DNA of 64,000 nucleotides from Nocardia takedensis NBRC 100417 (GTDB lineage: Bacteria; Actinomycetota; Actinomycetes; Mycobacteriales; Mycobacteriaceae): positions 34,146-98,145 of the forward strand of contig NZ_BAGG01000081.1 of NCBI RefSeq assembly GCF_000308695.1, in the 5' to 3' direction. Below are positions 49,296 through 57,536 of this stretch, piece by piece. The notes beneath the pieces were generated by a model. That model searched no databases, was not told the DNA's origin, and saw nothing but the letters and a program-made list of their open reading frames with translations. A program made the position numbers and the translations under genes. Within the stretch, counting starts at the first letter, position 1; the number at the start of each line of letters is the position of its first letter.

Positions 49296-49303
49296 GCGAG
49301 GGG

Positions 49304-49570
49304 TCAACCGGAGACGGTGATCTCCCACTCGTGAACCGTCAGCTCCGACGATCCGGTGGTATGCACGGGGTCTTGGAAGACAATTTCCTCCGCGGCGGCC
49401 AGACTGTCGGCGAACACCACGTAGGCGCCCCCGGTGCCATCGGTGAACCGACCGCTCTCGCACAGCTGACCGCGTTCGAGCAGATCCGCGAGGAAACGGC
49501 GATGCGGTTCGATCACGGCCTCGTCGAACTGCGGCGTCCGCATCACCATGACCAGGTACTTCCTGGTCAT
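49304..49570 (-). CDS. YciI-like domain protein
   Basis: 88 residues. A ferredoxin-like alpha+beta barrel of the YCII/DGPF type: MTRKYLVMVMRTPQFDEAVI, HRRFLADLLERGQLCESGRF and a C-terminal TVHEWEITVSG. Members are small putative hydrolases or oxidoreductases; function unknown. The ATG at 49570 overlaps the nusB stop (ATGA), so it is the tail gene of the nusB operon. The frame open to 49762 is inside nusB and is rejected. Confidence 0.82.
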   Translation of the reverse strand: MTRKYLVMVMRTPQFDEAVIEPHRRFLADLLERGQLCESGRFTDGTGGAYVVFADSLAAAEEIVFQDPVHTTGSSELTVHEWEITVSG

Positions 49571-50076
49571 TCCTGGTTCTCCTGGCGGGGAGCGCGGGTG
49601 GCGGCGGCCGCGGCGCGCACCTGCGGCGCGACCAGCACCACCTGCCCGAGCACACCGTTGACGAAGGACGGCGAATCGTCGGTGGACAACTCCTTGGCCA
49701 ACTCCACGGCCTCGTCCACCGCCACCACCGGGGGGACGTCGGTGGCGTGGAACAATTCCCACACCGCGATCCGCAGAATCGCGCGATCCACGGCGGGCAG
49801 CCGCGAAAGCGCCCAGTCCTGAAGGTAGGACTCGATCGTGCCGTCCACGCGATCCAGATCGTCGGCTACGCCCTCGACCAGCGTGTGGGTGTAGGCGTGC
49901 ACCGGGGCAACCGCCTGATCGCGCGTCGCCAACTCCACCCGCTCACCGAGCAGGTCGGCGACATCGACATCCCTGGCCTCCGCCTCGAAGAGCAGATCGA
50001 CCGCCCGACGACGCGCCTTGTGCCGCGCGCCGAGCTTCTTGAACGTGGACTTCTTGTCCGCAGGCTGTTCCGCCAC
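49567..50076 (-). CDS. nusB: Transcription antitermination factor NusB
   Basis: 169 residues. All-helical NusB fold with KKLGARHKARRRAVDLLFEA at the N-terminus (boxA RNA-binding side) and VPPVVAVDEAVELAKELSTD, SPSFVNGVLGQV toward the end. It acts with NusE (S10) in rRNA antitermination. It begins 2 nt after the efp stop. The C-terminal ~20 residues are alanine/arginine-rich. Confidence 0.96.
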   Translation of the reverse strand: MAEQPADKKSTFKKLGARHKARRRAVDLLFEAEARDVDVADLLGERVELATRDQAVAPVHAYTHTLVEGVADDLDRVDGTIESYLQDWALSRLPAVDRAILRIAVWELFHATDVPPVVAVDEAVELAKELSTDDSPSFVNGVLGQVVLVAPQVRAAAAATRAPRQENQE

Positions 50077-50078
50077 CG

Positions 50079-50642
50079 TCAGGCGTTGACCCGGCCGAGG
50101 TAACTGCCGTCGCGCGAATCGATGCGCAACTTGTCACCGGTGTTGATGAACAGCGGCACCTGGACCTCCGCGCCCGTCTCCAGGGTGGCGGGCTTGGTGC
50201 CACCGGTGGAGCGATCGCCCTGCAGGCCGATGTCGGTGTGCTGGACCACCAGTTCGATCGAGACCGGGAGCTCGACGAACAGCGGAGCGCCCTCGTGCAC
50301 GGCCACCTGGACGGCCATGTTCTCCAGCAGGAAGCGGGCGCCGCCGCCGATGGTCGGCTCGGCGATCGAGATCTGGTCGAAGGTCTCGCCGTCCATGAAG
50401 ATGTAGTCGCTGCCGTCGTGGTACAGGTAGGTCATGTCCCGACGGTCGACCGTGGCCGTCTCCACCTTGACACCCGCGTTGAAGGTCTTGTCGACGACCT
50501 TGCCGGACACGACGTTCTTCAGCTTGGTCCGCACGAAGGCGGGGCCCTTACCCGGCTTGACGTGCTGGAATTCGATGATCTGCTGGAGCTGACCGTCGAT
50601 CTTCAGCACGAGGCCGTTCTTGAAGTCGCTGGTGTCCGCCAC
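50079..50642 (-). CDS. efp: Translation elongation factor P
   Basis: 187 residues, three beta-barrel domains, full length. It rescues ribosomes stalled at polyproline. The domain I loop is VKPGKGPAFVRTKLKNV, with the lysine position in PGKGPAF that is modified in some bacteria. The C-terminal motif is GDKLRIDSRDGSYLGRV. The GTG start follows a GAGGAC stretch. It forms an operon with nusB, as in mycobacteria. Confidence 0.97.
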   Translation of the reverse strand: MADTSDFKNGLVLKIDGQLQQIIEFQHVKPGKGPAFVRTKLKNVVSGKVVDKTFNAGVKVETATVDRRDMTYLYHDGSDYIFMDGETFDQISIAEPTIGGGARFLLENMAVQVAVHEGAPLFVELPVSIELVVQHTDIGLQGDRSTGGTKPATLETGAEVQVPLFINTGDKLRIDSRDGSYLGRVNA

Positions 50643-50695
50643 TGTCCTCGGATCTCCTGTTTCGTATTGCTTCGTTCGTCTTCGGGCAACCGGCG

Positions 50696-51823
50696 TCAGT
50701 CGACGACGGTCAAGTCTTTGCCGGTGCGGGTGAGCAGTTCAGGGCCCCCCTCGCGGACCACGAGCGTGTCCTCGATCCTGACACCGCCGCGGCCGGGAAA
50801 GTACACACCTGGTTCGACGGTCACCGCCACACCAGACAGGAGTGTACCGGTAGCCGTTCTGGCGATTCCGGGCGCTTCGTGGATCTGCAATCCGACACCG
50901 TGACCGAGTCCGTGCACGAACAACTCGCCGTGTCCGGCGTCCTCGATGACCGCGCGCGAGGCCGCGTCCACGTCGGCGGCCTTCACACCGGGGGCCAGCG
51001 CCGCGCAACCCGCGCGCTGCGCCCGCGCCACCACCTCGTAGACATCGCGCTGCCAATCCGCGACCGCGCCCAGGACGTAGGTCCGGGTCATATCGGAGTG
51101 GTAGCCGCCCACGACCGCGCCGAAATCGAGCTTCACGAAATCGCCCGTCGCCAGGACGGCGTCGGTGGGCCGATGGTGCGGCACCGCCGAATTCGCGCCC
51201 GCCGCGACGATCGTCTCGAAGGAGATGGCCTCGGCCCCGTGCTCGTACATCGCCCATTCCAAGTCGCGCGCGACCTGACGTTCGGTGCGCCCGGGACGCA
51301 GCCCGCCGCGCTCGAGCAGACTCGCCAACCCGGCGTCACCGGCCGCGCAGGCCCGCCGCAACTGTTCGACCTCGTACGAGTCCTTGACCGCCCGCAGTTG
51401 TTCGACCAGACCGGGCGCGCCGACGAACTCGAGGCCCGTGCGCTGCTCGACGAAACCCCGGTGCTGATCGACGGTGACGCTGTGGCTCTCGAAGCCGACG
51501 CGGCCGAGCTTCCACTCCCCCGCCAGTTCGGTGACCCGCCTGCCCGGCGCCCGCGCGATCTCGGCCCGCACATCGGGGACCTGCGCGGCGACCTGCGCGC
51601 GGTAGCGACCGTCGGTGCCGATGACGGTGCGCTCCTCGGCCCCGAACCTGTCCCAGGAGTACACGAGCAAGGCCGCGTTGGAACCGGTGAAGCCGGTCAG
51701 ATAGCGGATATTCACCAGATCGGTGACCAGCAGCGCGTCGACCTCGTTCTGCACCAGCAGACTGCGCAGCGCGCCCCGCCGTGCCGCGTAGTCGGGTCCA
51801 CGGCTCGCATCCTCAGCAGACAT
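50696..51823 (-). CDS. pepQ: Xaa-Pro dipeptidase / aminopeptidase (M24 family)
   Basis: 375 residues. The N-terminal creatinase-like domain contains VDALLVTDLVNIRYLTGFTG. The C-terminal pita-bread catalytic domain holds the five metal ligands: two aspartates in VKLDFGAVVGGYHSDMTRTY, the histidine in HGLGHGVGLQIHEAPG, and two glutamates in TVEPGVYFPG and VRIEDTLVV. It cleaves peptides with proline in the second position. It lies 53 nt upstream of efp on the same strand. The ATG at 51823 is chosen; a start three codons earlier is possible. Confidence 0.94.
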   Translation of the reverse strand: MSAEDASRGPDYAARRGALRSLLVQNEVDALLVTDLVNIRYLTGFTGSNAALLVYSWDRFGAEERTVIGTDGRYRAQVAAQVPDVRAEIARAPGRRVTELAGEWKLGRVGFESHSVTVDQHRGFVEQRTGLEFVGAPGLVEQLRAVKDSYEVEQLRRACAAGDAGLASLLERGGLRPGRTERQVARDLEWAMYEHGAEAISFETIVAAGANSAVPHHRPTDAVLATGDFVKLDFGAVVGGYHSDMTRTYVLGAVADWQRDVYEVVARAQRAGCAALAPGVKAADVDAASRAVIEDAGHGELFVHGLGHGVGLQIHEAPGIARTATGTLLSGVAVTVEPGVYFPGRGGVRIEDTLVVREGGPELLTRTGKDLTVVD

Positions 51824-51956
51824 GGGTTCCAAGCTACCGCCCCGTCACCGTGCCGGTGTCGCGAGCGCGGGACCGCGGCCGCCGACCGCGCCGCGCCGCC
51901 GATGGGCTGGTCGGCGCGCGTGGCGGCGAGCGGAAAACGTTGGGGTGGAACATCGG

Positions 51957-51965
51957 TTGTCCACA
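51957..51965 (+). promoter_or_regulatory. DnaA-box-like sequence
   Basis: TTGTCCACA, the actinobacterial DnaA box, occurs once in the divergent region between pepQ and the prepilin peptidase; a degraded copy (ACTCCACAA) follows about 20 nt on. This is not an origin, since no cluster of boxes or dnaA/dnaN genes is present. It may be a titration or regulatory site, or chance. Confidence 0.3.
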
Positions 51966-52035
51966 GGTGATTGATTACTCCACAAATTCCCGTTCGGACC
52001 GGCGGCGGCCGCGGCGCTCGGCGAGGCTGGATCGC

Positions 52036-52467
52036 ATGACTCCCGTGGCGATCGCCCTGCTGCTCACCTGGTGTGCCGCGCTGTGCTGGTTCGACCTGCG
52101 GGTCCGCCGACTGCCCAACGCGCTCACCGGAATCGGCGCGCTGGTCGTCCTGCTGCACGCCGCGCACACCGGGCGGCTACGCGTCGCGGCGGTGGGCGGC
52201 GCGCTGCTGTGCCTGAGCTATCTGCTCGTGCACCTCGCCGTCCCGGCGGCCCTCGGTGCGGGCGATGTCAAACTCGCCTTCGGTCTCGGCGCGGTCGCCG
52301 CGATGGACGGGGCGCGCGCCTGGGTCGCGGCGGCGCTGGCCGCCCCGCTGCTCACGGCCGCCGCGGGAATCGCGCTGCTCACGGCCCGACGCGCCGAGCG
52401 ACAGGTGCCGCACGGGCCGTCGATGTGTCTGGCGACGCTGCTCGCCGTCCTCGCGATACCGCCCTGA
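52036..52467 (+). CDS. Short prepilin peptidase (type IV leader peptidase, A24)
   Basis: 143 residues with about five membrane helices. The two catalytic aspartates are visible in CWFDLRVRRLPNALTG near residue 17 and in LGAGDVKLAFGLGAV near 76 (GxGD motif). It lacks the N-terminal methyltransferase domain of long PilD-type enzymes, so it resembles the short peptidases linked to Flp/Tad pili. No pilin genes are adjacent in the window. The ATG at 52036 is the first in a frame with the correct membrane topology. Confidence 0.86.
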   Translation: MTPVAIALLLTWCAALCWFDLRVRRLPNALTGIGALVVLLHAAHTGRLRVAAVGGALLCLSYLLVHLAVPAALGAGDVKLAFGLGAVAAMDGARAWVAAALAAPLLTAAAGIALLTARRAERQVPHGPSMCLATLLAVLAIPP

Positions 52468-52590
52468 GCCGCGCGTTGCGCCCGAGCGCGACTCGCGCGA
52501 TGAACCGAGGGGTGGGCTACCGCGTGGCGTGCCCCCGATCACGGTCGACCGGATGCACTGGAAAGAGCACCGACATGGAAGGATGGACCC

Positions 52591-53799
52591 GTGCTGCGCT
52601 GGATAACTGCTGGAGAATCCCACGGACCCGCCCTCGTCGCCATTCTCGAGGGGATGGTCGCGGGCGTCGAGGTGACGTCCGAGGATATCTCCGCGAATTT
52701 GGCCCGCAGGCGGCTCGGATACGGCCGCGGCGCCCGGATGAAATTCGAGGCCGACAAGGTCACGATGGTCGGCGGCGTGCGCCACGGCCGCACCATGGGC
52801 GGCCCGGTCGCCATCGAGATCGCCAACTCCGAATGGCCCAAGTGGACCACCGTCATGTCCGCTGATCCGGTCGACGCGGCCGAACTGGCAGATCTCGCCC
52901 GCAACGCCCCTCTGACCAGGCCGCGCCCCGGTCACGCCGACTACTCCGGCATGTTGAAGTACGACTTCGACGACGCGCGCAACGTCCTCGAACGGGCCAG
53001 TGCCCGGGAGACGGCGGCGCGGGTCGCGGCGGGCACGATCGCGCGCAATTTCCTGCGCCAAGCCCTCGGTGTCGAGGTGGTCTCGCACGTCGTCTCGATC
53101 GGCGGGGCCGCGAACACCACCGGCGTCATTCCCACCGCCGCCGATCTGGCCGCCGTGGACGAGAGTCCGGTGCGCGCGTTCGACGCCGACGCCGAGGCGG
53201 CGATGATCGCCGAGATCGAGGCCGCCAAGAAGGACGGCGACACCCTCGGCGGCGTGGTCGAGGTGGTCGTGGAAGGTCTGCCGGTCGGCCTCGGGTCGTT
53301 CGTCAGCGGTGCCGAGCGCCTGGATTCGCGACTGGCGGCCGCGCTCATGGGCATCCAGGCGATCAAGGGCGTCGAGGTCGGCGACGGGTTCGAGACGGCG
53401 CGGCGGCGCGGCAGCCAAGCCCACGACGAGATGCGGCCCGGCCCCGACGGCGTGCTGCGGTCCACCAACCGCGCGGGCGGGCTCGAGGGCGGGATGACCA
53501 ACGGCGAACCGCTGCGCGTGCGCGCCGCGATGAAGCCGATCTCCACCGTGCCACGCGCCCTGTCCACGGTCGACATGACCACCGGCGAAGAGGCCGTGGC
53601 CATCCACCAGCGCTCCGATGTGTGCGCGGTGCCCGCGGCGGGCGTCGTCGCCGAGGCGATGGTCGCGCTCGTGGTGGCGCAGGCCGCGCTGGAGAAGTTC
53701 GGCGGCGATTCGCTGACCGAGACGGTCGACAACGTCCACAGCTACGTCAAGCGCATCGGCACCCGTCCACACGTTCCGGCGGACAGTCGGTCGCGATGA
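52591..53799 (+). CDS. aroC: Chorismate synthase
   Basis: 402 residues. It forms chorismate from EPSP with reduced FMN. Conserved blocks are WITAGESHGPALVAILEGMV at the start, ARRRLGYGRGARMKFEADKV, ASARETAARVAAGTIARNFL and GGLEGGMTNGEPLRVRAAMK. The GTG start follows a GGATGG stretch. Its stop overlaps the aroK ATG (ATGA). The order aroC-aroK-aroB matches mycobacteria, except that the dehydroquinate dehydratase gene is not next. Confidence 0.97.
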   Translation: MLRWITAGESHGPALVAILEGMVAGVEVTSEDISANLARRRLGYGRGARMKFEADKVTMVGGVRHGRTMGGPVAIEIANSEWPKWTTVMSADPVDAAELADLARNAPLTRPRPGHADYSGMLKYDFDDARNVLERASARETAARVAAGTIARNFLRQALGVEVVSHVVSIGGAANTTGVIPTAADLAAVDESPVRAFDADAEAAMIAEIEAAKKDGDTLGGVVEVVVEGLPVGLGSFVSGAERLDSRLAAALMGIQAIKGVEVGDGFETARRRGSQAHDEMRPGPDGVLRSTNRAGGLEGGMTNGEPLRVRAAMKPISTVPRALSTVDMTTGEEAVAIHQRSDVCAVPAAGVVAEAMVALVVAQAALEKFGGDSLTETVDNVHSYVKRIGTRPHVPADSRSR

Positions 53800-55640
53800 T
53801 CGTGCAGACCGACCCGCGTGCCCCCCGCGTGGTGCTGGTCGGACCGCCGGGGGCCGGGAAGTCGACGATCGGACGCAAACTCGCCAGGGAACTGGGCGTC
53901 GACCTGTACGACACCGACGCCGGAATCGAGGACGAGACCGGCCGCACCATCCCCGAGATCTTCGCCGAGGACGGCGAACCCGAATTCCGCCGGATCGAGG
54001 AGCGGGTCGTGCGGCGGGCGATCCTCGCCGAACGCGGCGTGGTCTCCCTCGGCGGCGGCGCGGTCCTGTCCGAGAGCACCCGCTCACTGCTGCGCGGTCG
54101 TACCGTGGTGTACCTGGAGATCAGCGTCGCCGAAGGGCTGCGCCGCACCGGTGCCAGCACCCAGCGCCCGCTGCTCAACGGGGCCGACCCGGGCGCGAAG
54201 TACCGCGAACTGATGCGTCTGCGCCGCCCGCTCTACCGCGAGGTGGCCACCGTGCGCGTGCGCACCGACGGTCGCAGCCCCGGCCGCGTGGTCCGCATGA
54301 TCCTGGGTCGACTCGGCATGGAGTCGGTCGTCCCGACCGCCGAGGTCGAACCGGAAGCCGTCGACGAGACCGCCGCCCCGCAGAGCGGCAGGCGTTCCCG
54401 CGCGCGCCGCCGCGCCCGGGCACGAGCGGCGGCCCGCCGCCGAGGCGCCGACCCCGACGGTTCCGACACCCCCTCCCCGGCCGAGAGCGGCCCCTCCTCC
54501 GCGACCTCGGAACAAGTCGCCCGGACGCCGAACAGCCCCACCCCGGAAACCGGCCCGGACGCGAACACCGCAGTGCCACAGAGCGATTCCCCCGCACCCG
54601 CCAAGAAGCGCACCGGGAGCCGCCGACCCCGCCGCCGCTCCACCGCCTCCTCCGCGACCCCTTCGCCCACAACAGCACCATCCGCGAGAGCCCTGTCCAC
54701 GACAGCACCGTCCACGAGCGCAACTTCTGCGCCGGCGGCACACGCGACAACGCCCTCAGCGACAGCGGCATCCGTATCGGCCGCATCCGCGACAGCGGCA
54801 TCCGTGACACCGCCATCCGTGACGGCGGCATCCGTGACGGCGGCATCTGCGACGGACCCGACGCCGCCTGCGACCACCCGTGACATCCCCGAAACGCCGT
54901 CCGACACACTCACATCCGCCCGCTCGAAACCAACCGAGCCCGCGGTTCGCCCCGAAGGGGGCGACCCAGATCCGACATCGCGCTCCCGCTCGCGCCGAGT
55001 CCGACGCCCCGCGGGCGCACCGGCCACTCCGGACATCGCGACCACGACTCGCCAGCGCGAGTCCGAGCGCGGTCACGCCGCCGCGCCGACAGCGGGCGGC
55101 ACGTCCCCGGCCGCGATTCCGAGCGCATCGGCCTCTGCCGGGTGGCAAGCGACCCCGGCTGACTCCGCTTCGATCGAAGCCGTCTCGGCCGCAACGATGT
55201 CGAATGCCGACAGATCGGGCAGCGTCGCACTCGCGACGGCGTCGGGCGCGAACACCGCTGCGGCCGAGTGCATCTCGAAGCCTCGGTCCGCGCGGCCAGG
55301 CGGCGCGAAATTCGTGTCAGAGGAAACGCGGGGCGAGGTCGGAGAATCGACCGAACGCACCTCGGAGCCTCGGCCCGCGCGGGTAGGCGACGCGAAATCC
55401 GTGTCAGAGGAAACGCGGGGCGAGGTCGGAGAATCGACCGAGCGCGTCTCGGAGCCTCGGTCCGCGCGGGCGAGCGTCGCGGATTCCGCAGCGGAACAAG
55501 CGCGGGGCGAAGGCGGGGAGTCGGCCGAGGAGCAGTCCGGGGGGCGGCGTTCGTCGGGTGGGCGGGCGCGTAGGCAACGGGCGCGGCGGGCGCGGGCCAG
55601 GGCCGCGCAGACGCTCACCGATTCGGAGCGACGGTCGTGA
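53796..55640 (+). CDS. aroK: Shikimate kinase with a ~430-residue low-complexity C-terminal tail
   Basis: 614 residues; shikimate kinase is normally about 170-180. Residues 10-175 are a complete kinase: Walker A GPPGAGKST at 16-24, the shikimate-binding YDTDAGI near 40, GGGAV at 86-90 and the lid arginine in TQRPLLN near 124. From about residue 180 to the end the protein is Ser/Ala/Thr/Pro/Arg-rich and probably disordered, with SATAASV-like repeats, three 29-residue units at residues 496-582, and arginine-rich patches at both ends of the tail. The ATG at 53796 overlaps the aroC stop. Frame is unbroken and aroB starts 79 nt later. Confidence 0.93.
   Translation: MIVQTDPRAPRVVLVGPPGAGKSTIGRKLARELGVDLYDTDAGIEDETGRTIPEIFAEDGEPEFRRIEERVVRRAILAERGVVSLGGGAVLSESTRSLLRGRTVVYLEISVAEGLRRTGASTQRPLLNGADPGAKYRELMRLRRPLYREVATVRVRTDGRSPGRVVRMILGRLGMESVVPTAEVEPEAVDETAAPQSGRRSRARRRARARAAARRRGADPDGSDTPSPAESGPSSATSEQVARTPNSPTPETGPDANTAVPQSDSPAPAKKRTGSRRPRRRSTASSATPSPTTAPSARALSTTAPSTSATSAPAAHATTPSATAASVSAASATAASVTPPSVTAASVTAASATDPTPPATTRDIPETPSDTLTSARSKPTEPAVRPEGGDPDPTSRSRSRRVRRPAGAPATPDIATTTRQRESERGHAAAPTAGGTSPAAIPSASASAGWQATPADSASIEAVSAATMSNADRSGSVALATASGANTAAAECISKPRSARPGGAKFVSEETRGEVGESTERTSEPRPARVGDAKSVSEETRGEVGESTERVSEPRSARASVADSAAEQARGEGGESAEEQSGGRRSSGGRARRQRARRARARAAQTLTDSERRS
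55281..55541 (+). repeat. Three 87-bp tandem repeats within aroK
   Basis: Units begin at 55281, 55368 and 55455, exactly 87 bp apart and in frame (29 codons). Units 1 and 2 share the core VSEETRGEVGESTER; unit 3 is more diverged. The period preserves the reading frame, as expected for recent in-frame expansion. Confidence 0.85.
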
Positions 55641-55719
55641 CCGTCGGGCGCCGAGTGGCCGTTCCGGGTCGGATCGTGACGAGAGTGCGTCGGATCGCAT
55701 CGAGAGAATCGGAGAATTC

Positions 55720-56841
55720 GTGACAGAGCCGAGCCGTATCCAGGTGGCGACCGCCGACCCGTATCCGGTGATCATCGGTCGGGGGCTCCTCGGGGAGCTC
55801 GTCGAGTCGGTGACGGGTGCGACCAAGGGGGTTCGCACGGTCGCGATCTTCCATCAGCCGCCGCTGGCCGAAACGGCCGAGGTGGTGCGCAAGGCGTTGG
55901 TGGACAAGGGTCTCGACGCGCACCGGGTGGAGATCCCGGACGCCGAGGCGGGCAAGGATCTCGCGGTCGCCGGTTTCTGCTGGGAGGTGCTCGGCCGGAT
56001 CGGGCTGACCCGCAACGACGTGGTGGTCAGCCTCGGCGGCGGCGCGGCCACCGATCTGGCCGGGTTCGTCGCGGCCACCTGGATGCGCGGGGTCGCGATC
56101 GTGCATGTGCCGACCACGCTGCTGGCCATGGTCGACGCGGCCGTGGGCGGCAAGACCGGGATCAACACCGAGGCGGGCAAGAACCTGGTCGGCAGTTTCC
56201 ACGAGCCGACGGCGGTGCTGGTGGATCTGGCGACGTTGGAGACCGTGCCGCGCAACGAGATCGTCGCGGGCATGGCCGAGATCATCAAGGCGGGTTTCAT
56301 CGCCGATCCGGTGATCCTGGATCTGGTGGAGGCCGATCCCGAGGCCGCCCTGGATCCGACGGGCGAGGTGCTGCCGGAGTTGATCCGGCGCGCGATCCAG
56401 GTGAAGGCCGATGTGGTCGCCGCGGATCTCAAGGAATCGAGCCTGCGCGAGATCCTGAACTACGGGCATACCCTCGGGCACGCCATCGAGCGGCGCGAGC
56501 GCTACCGCTGGCGGCACGGCGCGGCGGTGTCGGTGGGTCTGGTGTTCGCGGCGGAACTGGGCAGGCTCGCGGGTCGCCTGGACGACGCGACCGCCGACCG
56601 TCACCGGGCGATCCTGGCGAGCGTCGGCCTGCCGACCACCTATGACGCGGACGCGCTCCCCCAACTGCTGGACGCGATGCAGACCGACAAGAAGACCCGC
56701 TCGGGTGTGCTGCGTTTCGTGGTCCTGGACGGTCTCGCCAAGCCGGAACGGCTCGAAGGCCCCGATCCGAGCCTGCTCGCGGCGGCGTATTCGGCGATCG
56801 CCCGGGAGGAGAGCCCGAGGGGCGGCGCGGTCCTGCTGTAG
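55720..56841 (+). CDS. aroB: 3-dehydroquinate synthase
   Basis: 373 residues. It cyclises DAHP to 3-dehydroquinate with NAD and a divalent metal. NAD and metal motifs are VVSLGGGAATDLAGFVAATW, TTLLAMVDAAVGGKTGINTE and REILNYGHTLGHAIERRERY. The GTG at 55720 is preferred because GGAG lies 5 nt upstream and EPSRIQVATADPYPVIIG is the family start; the frame from 55558 lies inside aroK. Confidence 0.96.
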   Translation: MTEPSRIQVATADPYPVIIGRGLLGELVESVTGATKGVRTVAIFHQPPLAETAEVVRKALVDKGLDAHRVEIPDAEAGKDLAVAGFCWEVLGRIGLTRNDVVVSLGGGAATDLAGFVAATWMRGVAIVHVPTTLLAMVDAAVGGKTGINTEAGKNLVGSFHEPTAVLVDLATLETVPRNEIVAGMAEIIKAGFIADPVILDLVEADPEAALDPTGEVLPELIRRAIQVKADVVAADLKESSLREILNYGHTLGHAIERRERYRWRHGAAVSVGLVFAAELGRLAGRLDDATADRHRAILASVGLPTTYDADALPQLLDAMQTDKKTRSGVLRFVVLDGLAKPERLEGPDPSLLAAAYSAIAREESPRGGAVLL

Positions 56842-56862
56842 TCACCCCACCGGAACGACGAA

Positions 56863-56894
56863 GTGCGGGGCGTGCCGTGAGGCACGCCCCGCAC
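56863..56894 (+). terminator. Terminator hairpin after aroB
   Basis: A perfect 14-bp stem (56863-56876 with 56881-56894) with loop GTGA lies about 20 nt beyond the aroB stop, ending the aroC-aroK-aroB transcript. Confidence 0.8.
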
Positions 56895-57017
56895 GGTCGT
56901 GAGACGGAGTCGCGGTTCCCGCCGTGGTGTCTCCTCGCCCGACCAGACCGAGGTCGGACGAGGAAAGTCACGTGACTCGACGCCGCGCGTTCGCCCGGGC
57001 GGGTTCGCGATAGCGGC

Positions 57018-57488
57018 TCAGACCGCGACCGGCAGGTTGCGCGGCGGACGCGCGGTCTTGCCCTCGGCGGAGCGTCCAGCGAGCAGTCGACCGATGCCGA
57101 CGCCGATGAGGGCCGGGATGAAGATCAGCAGGACGATGAACGACGCGCCCGCGGTCACCTCGAACAGCAGTCCGTTGTCGCCGAGGTCGAAACGGGGCAG
57201 GTAGTCCAGGATCCAGGCGGCGATCCCGCTGCCGACACCGCCGACGACGGCGGCTTTGAGCCACAGGACGGTGAGGTCGCGGCCGTGTTCCGGGTCGGGG
57301 TGGGCGACGCGGTCGTGGCGGCCGTCGAACATGCCCCACGCGACGATGACGACGAGCAGGGTGGCCAGGCACAGCAGGCGCATCCACGCGCCCTGCGTCG
57401 GCCAGTACACCATCGCGAAGCCGAGGGCCGTGCGTAGGCCGACGACGAGCGCGCCGAGCACGACGGCTCGTAGTACCCAAGAGATCAT
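57018..57488 (-). CDS. Four-helix membrane protein (B-4DMT family)
   Basis: 156 residues with four hydrophobic helices: VLRAVVLGALVVGLRTALGF, LLCLATLLVVIVAWGMFDG, WLKAAVVGGVGSGIAAWIL and ASFIVLLIFIPALIGVGIG. A short polar loop (HDRVAHPDPEHGRDLT) separates helices 2 and 3. This matches the corynebacterial B-4DMT group, named from topology only. Whether it transports anything is not known. I use ATG 57488; another start three codons upstream is in frame. It is convergent with aroB. Confidence 0.8.
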   Translation of the reverse strand: MISWVLRAVVLGALVVGLRTALGFAMVYWPTQGAWMRLLCLATLLVVIVAWGMFDGRHDRVAHPDPEHGRDLTVLWLKAAVVGGVGSGIAAWILDYLPRFDLGDNGLLFEVTAGASFIVLLIFIPALIGVGIGRLLAGRSAEGKTARPPRNLPVAV

Positions 57489-57536
57489 GGCAACCACCTT
57501 AACTCCCGGTTCCTCGCGACAGAATTGGAACCGGTA

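Noticed and set aside
51957..51985. Replication origin
   Set aside because: One exact DnaA box and one poor copy only, with no dnaA, dnaN or box cluster.
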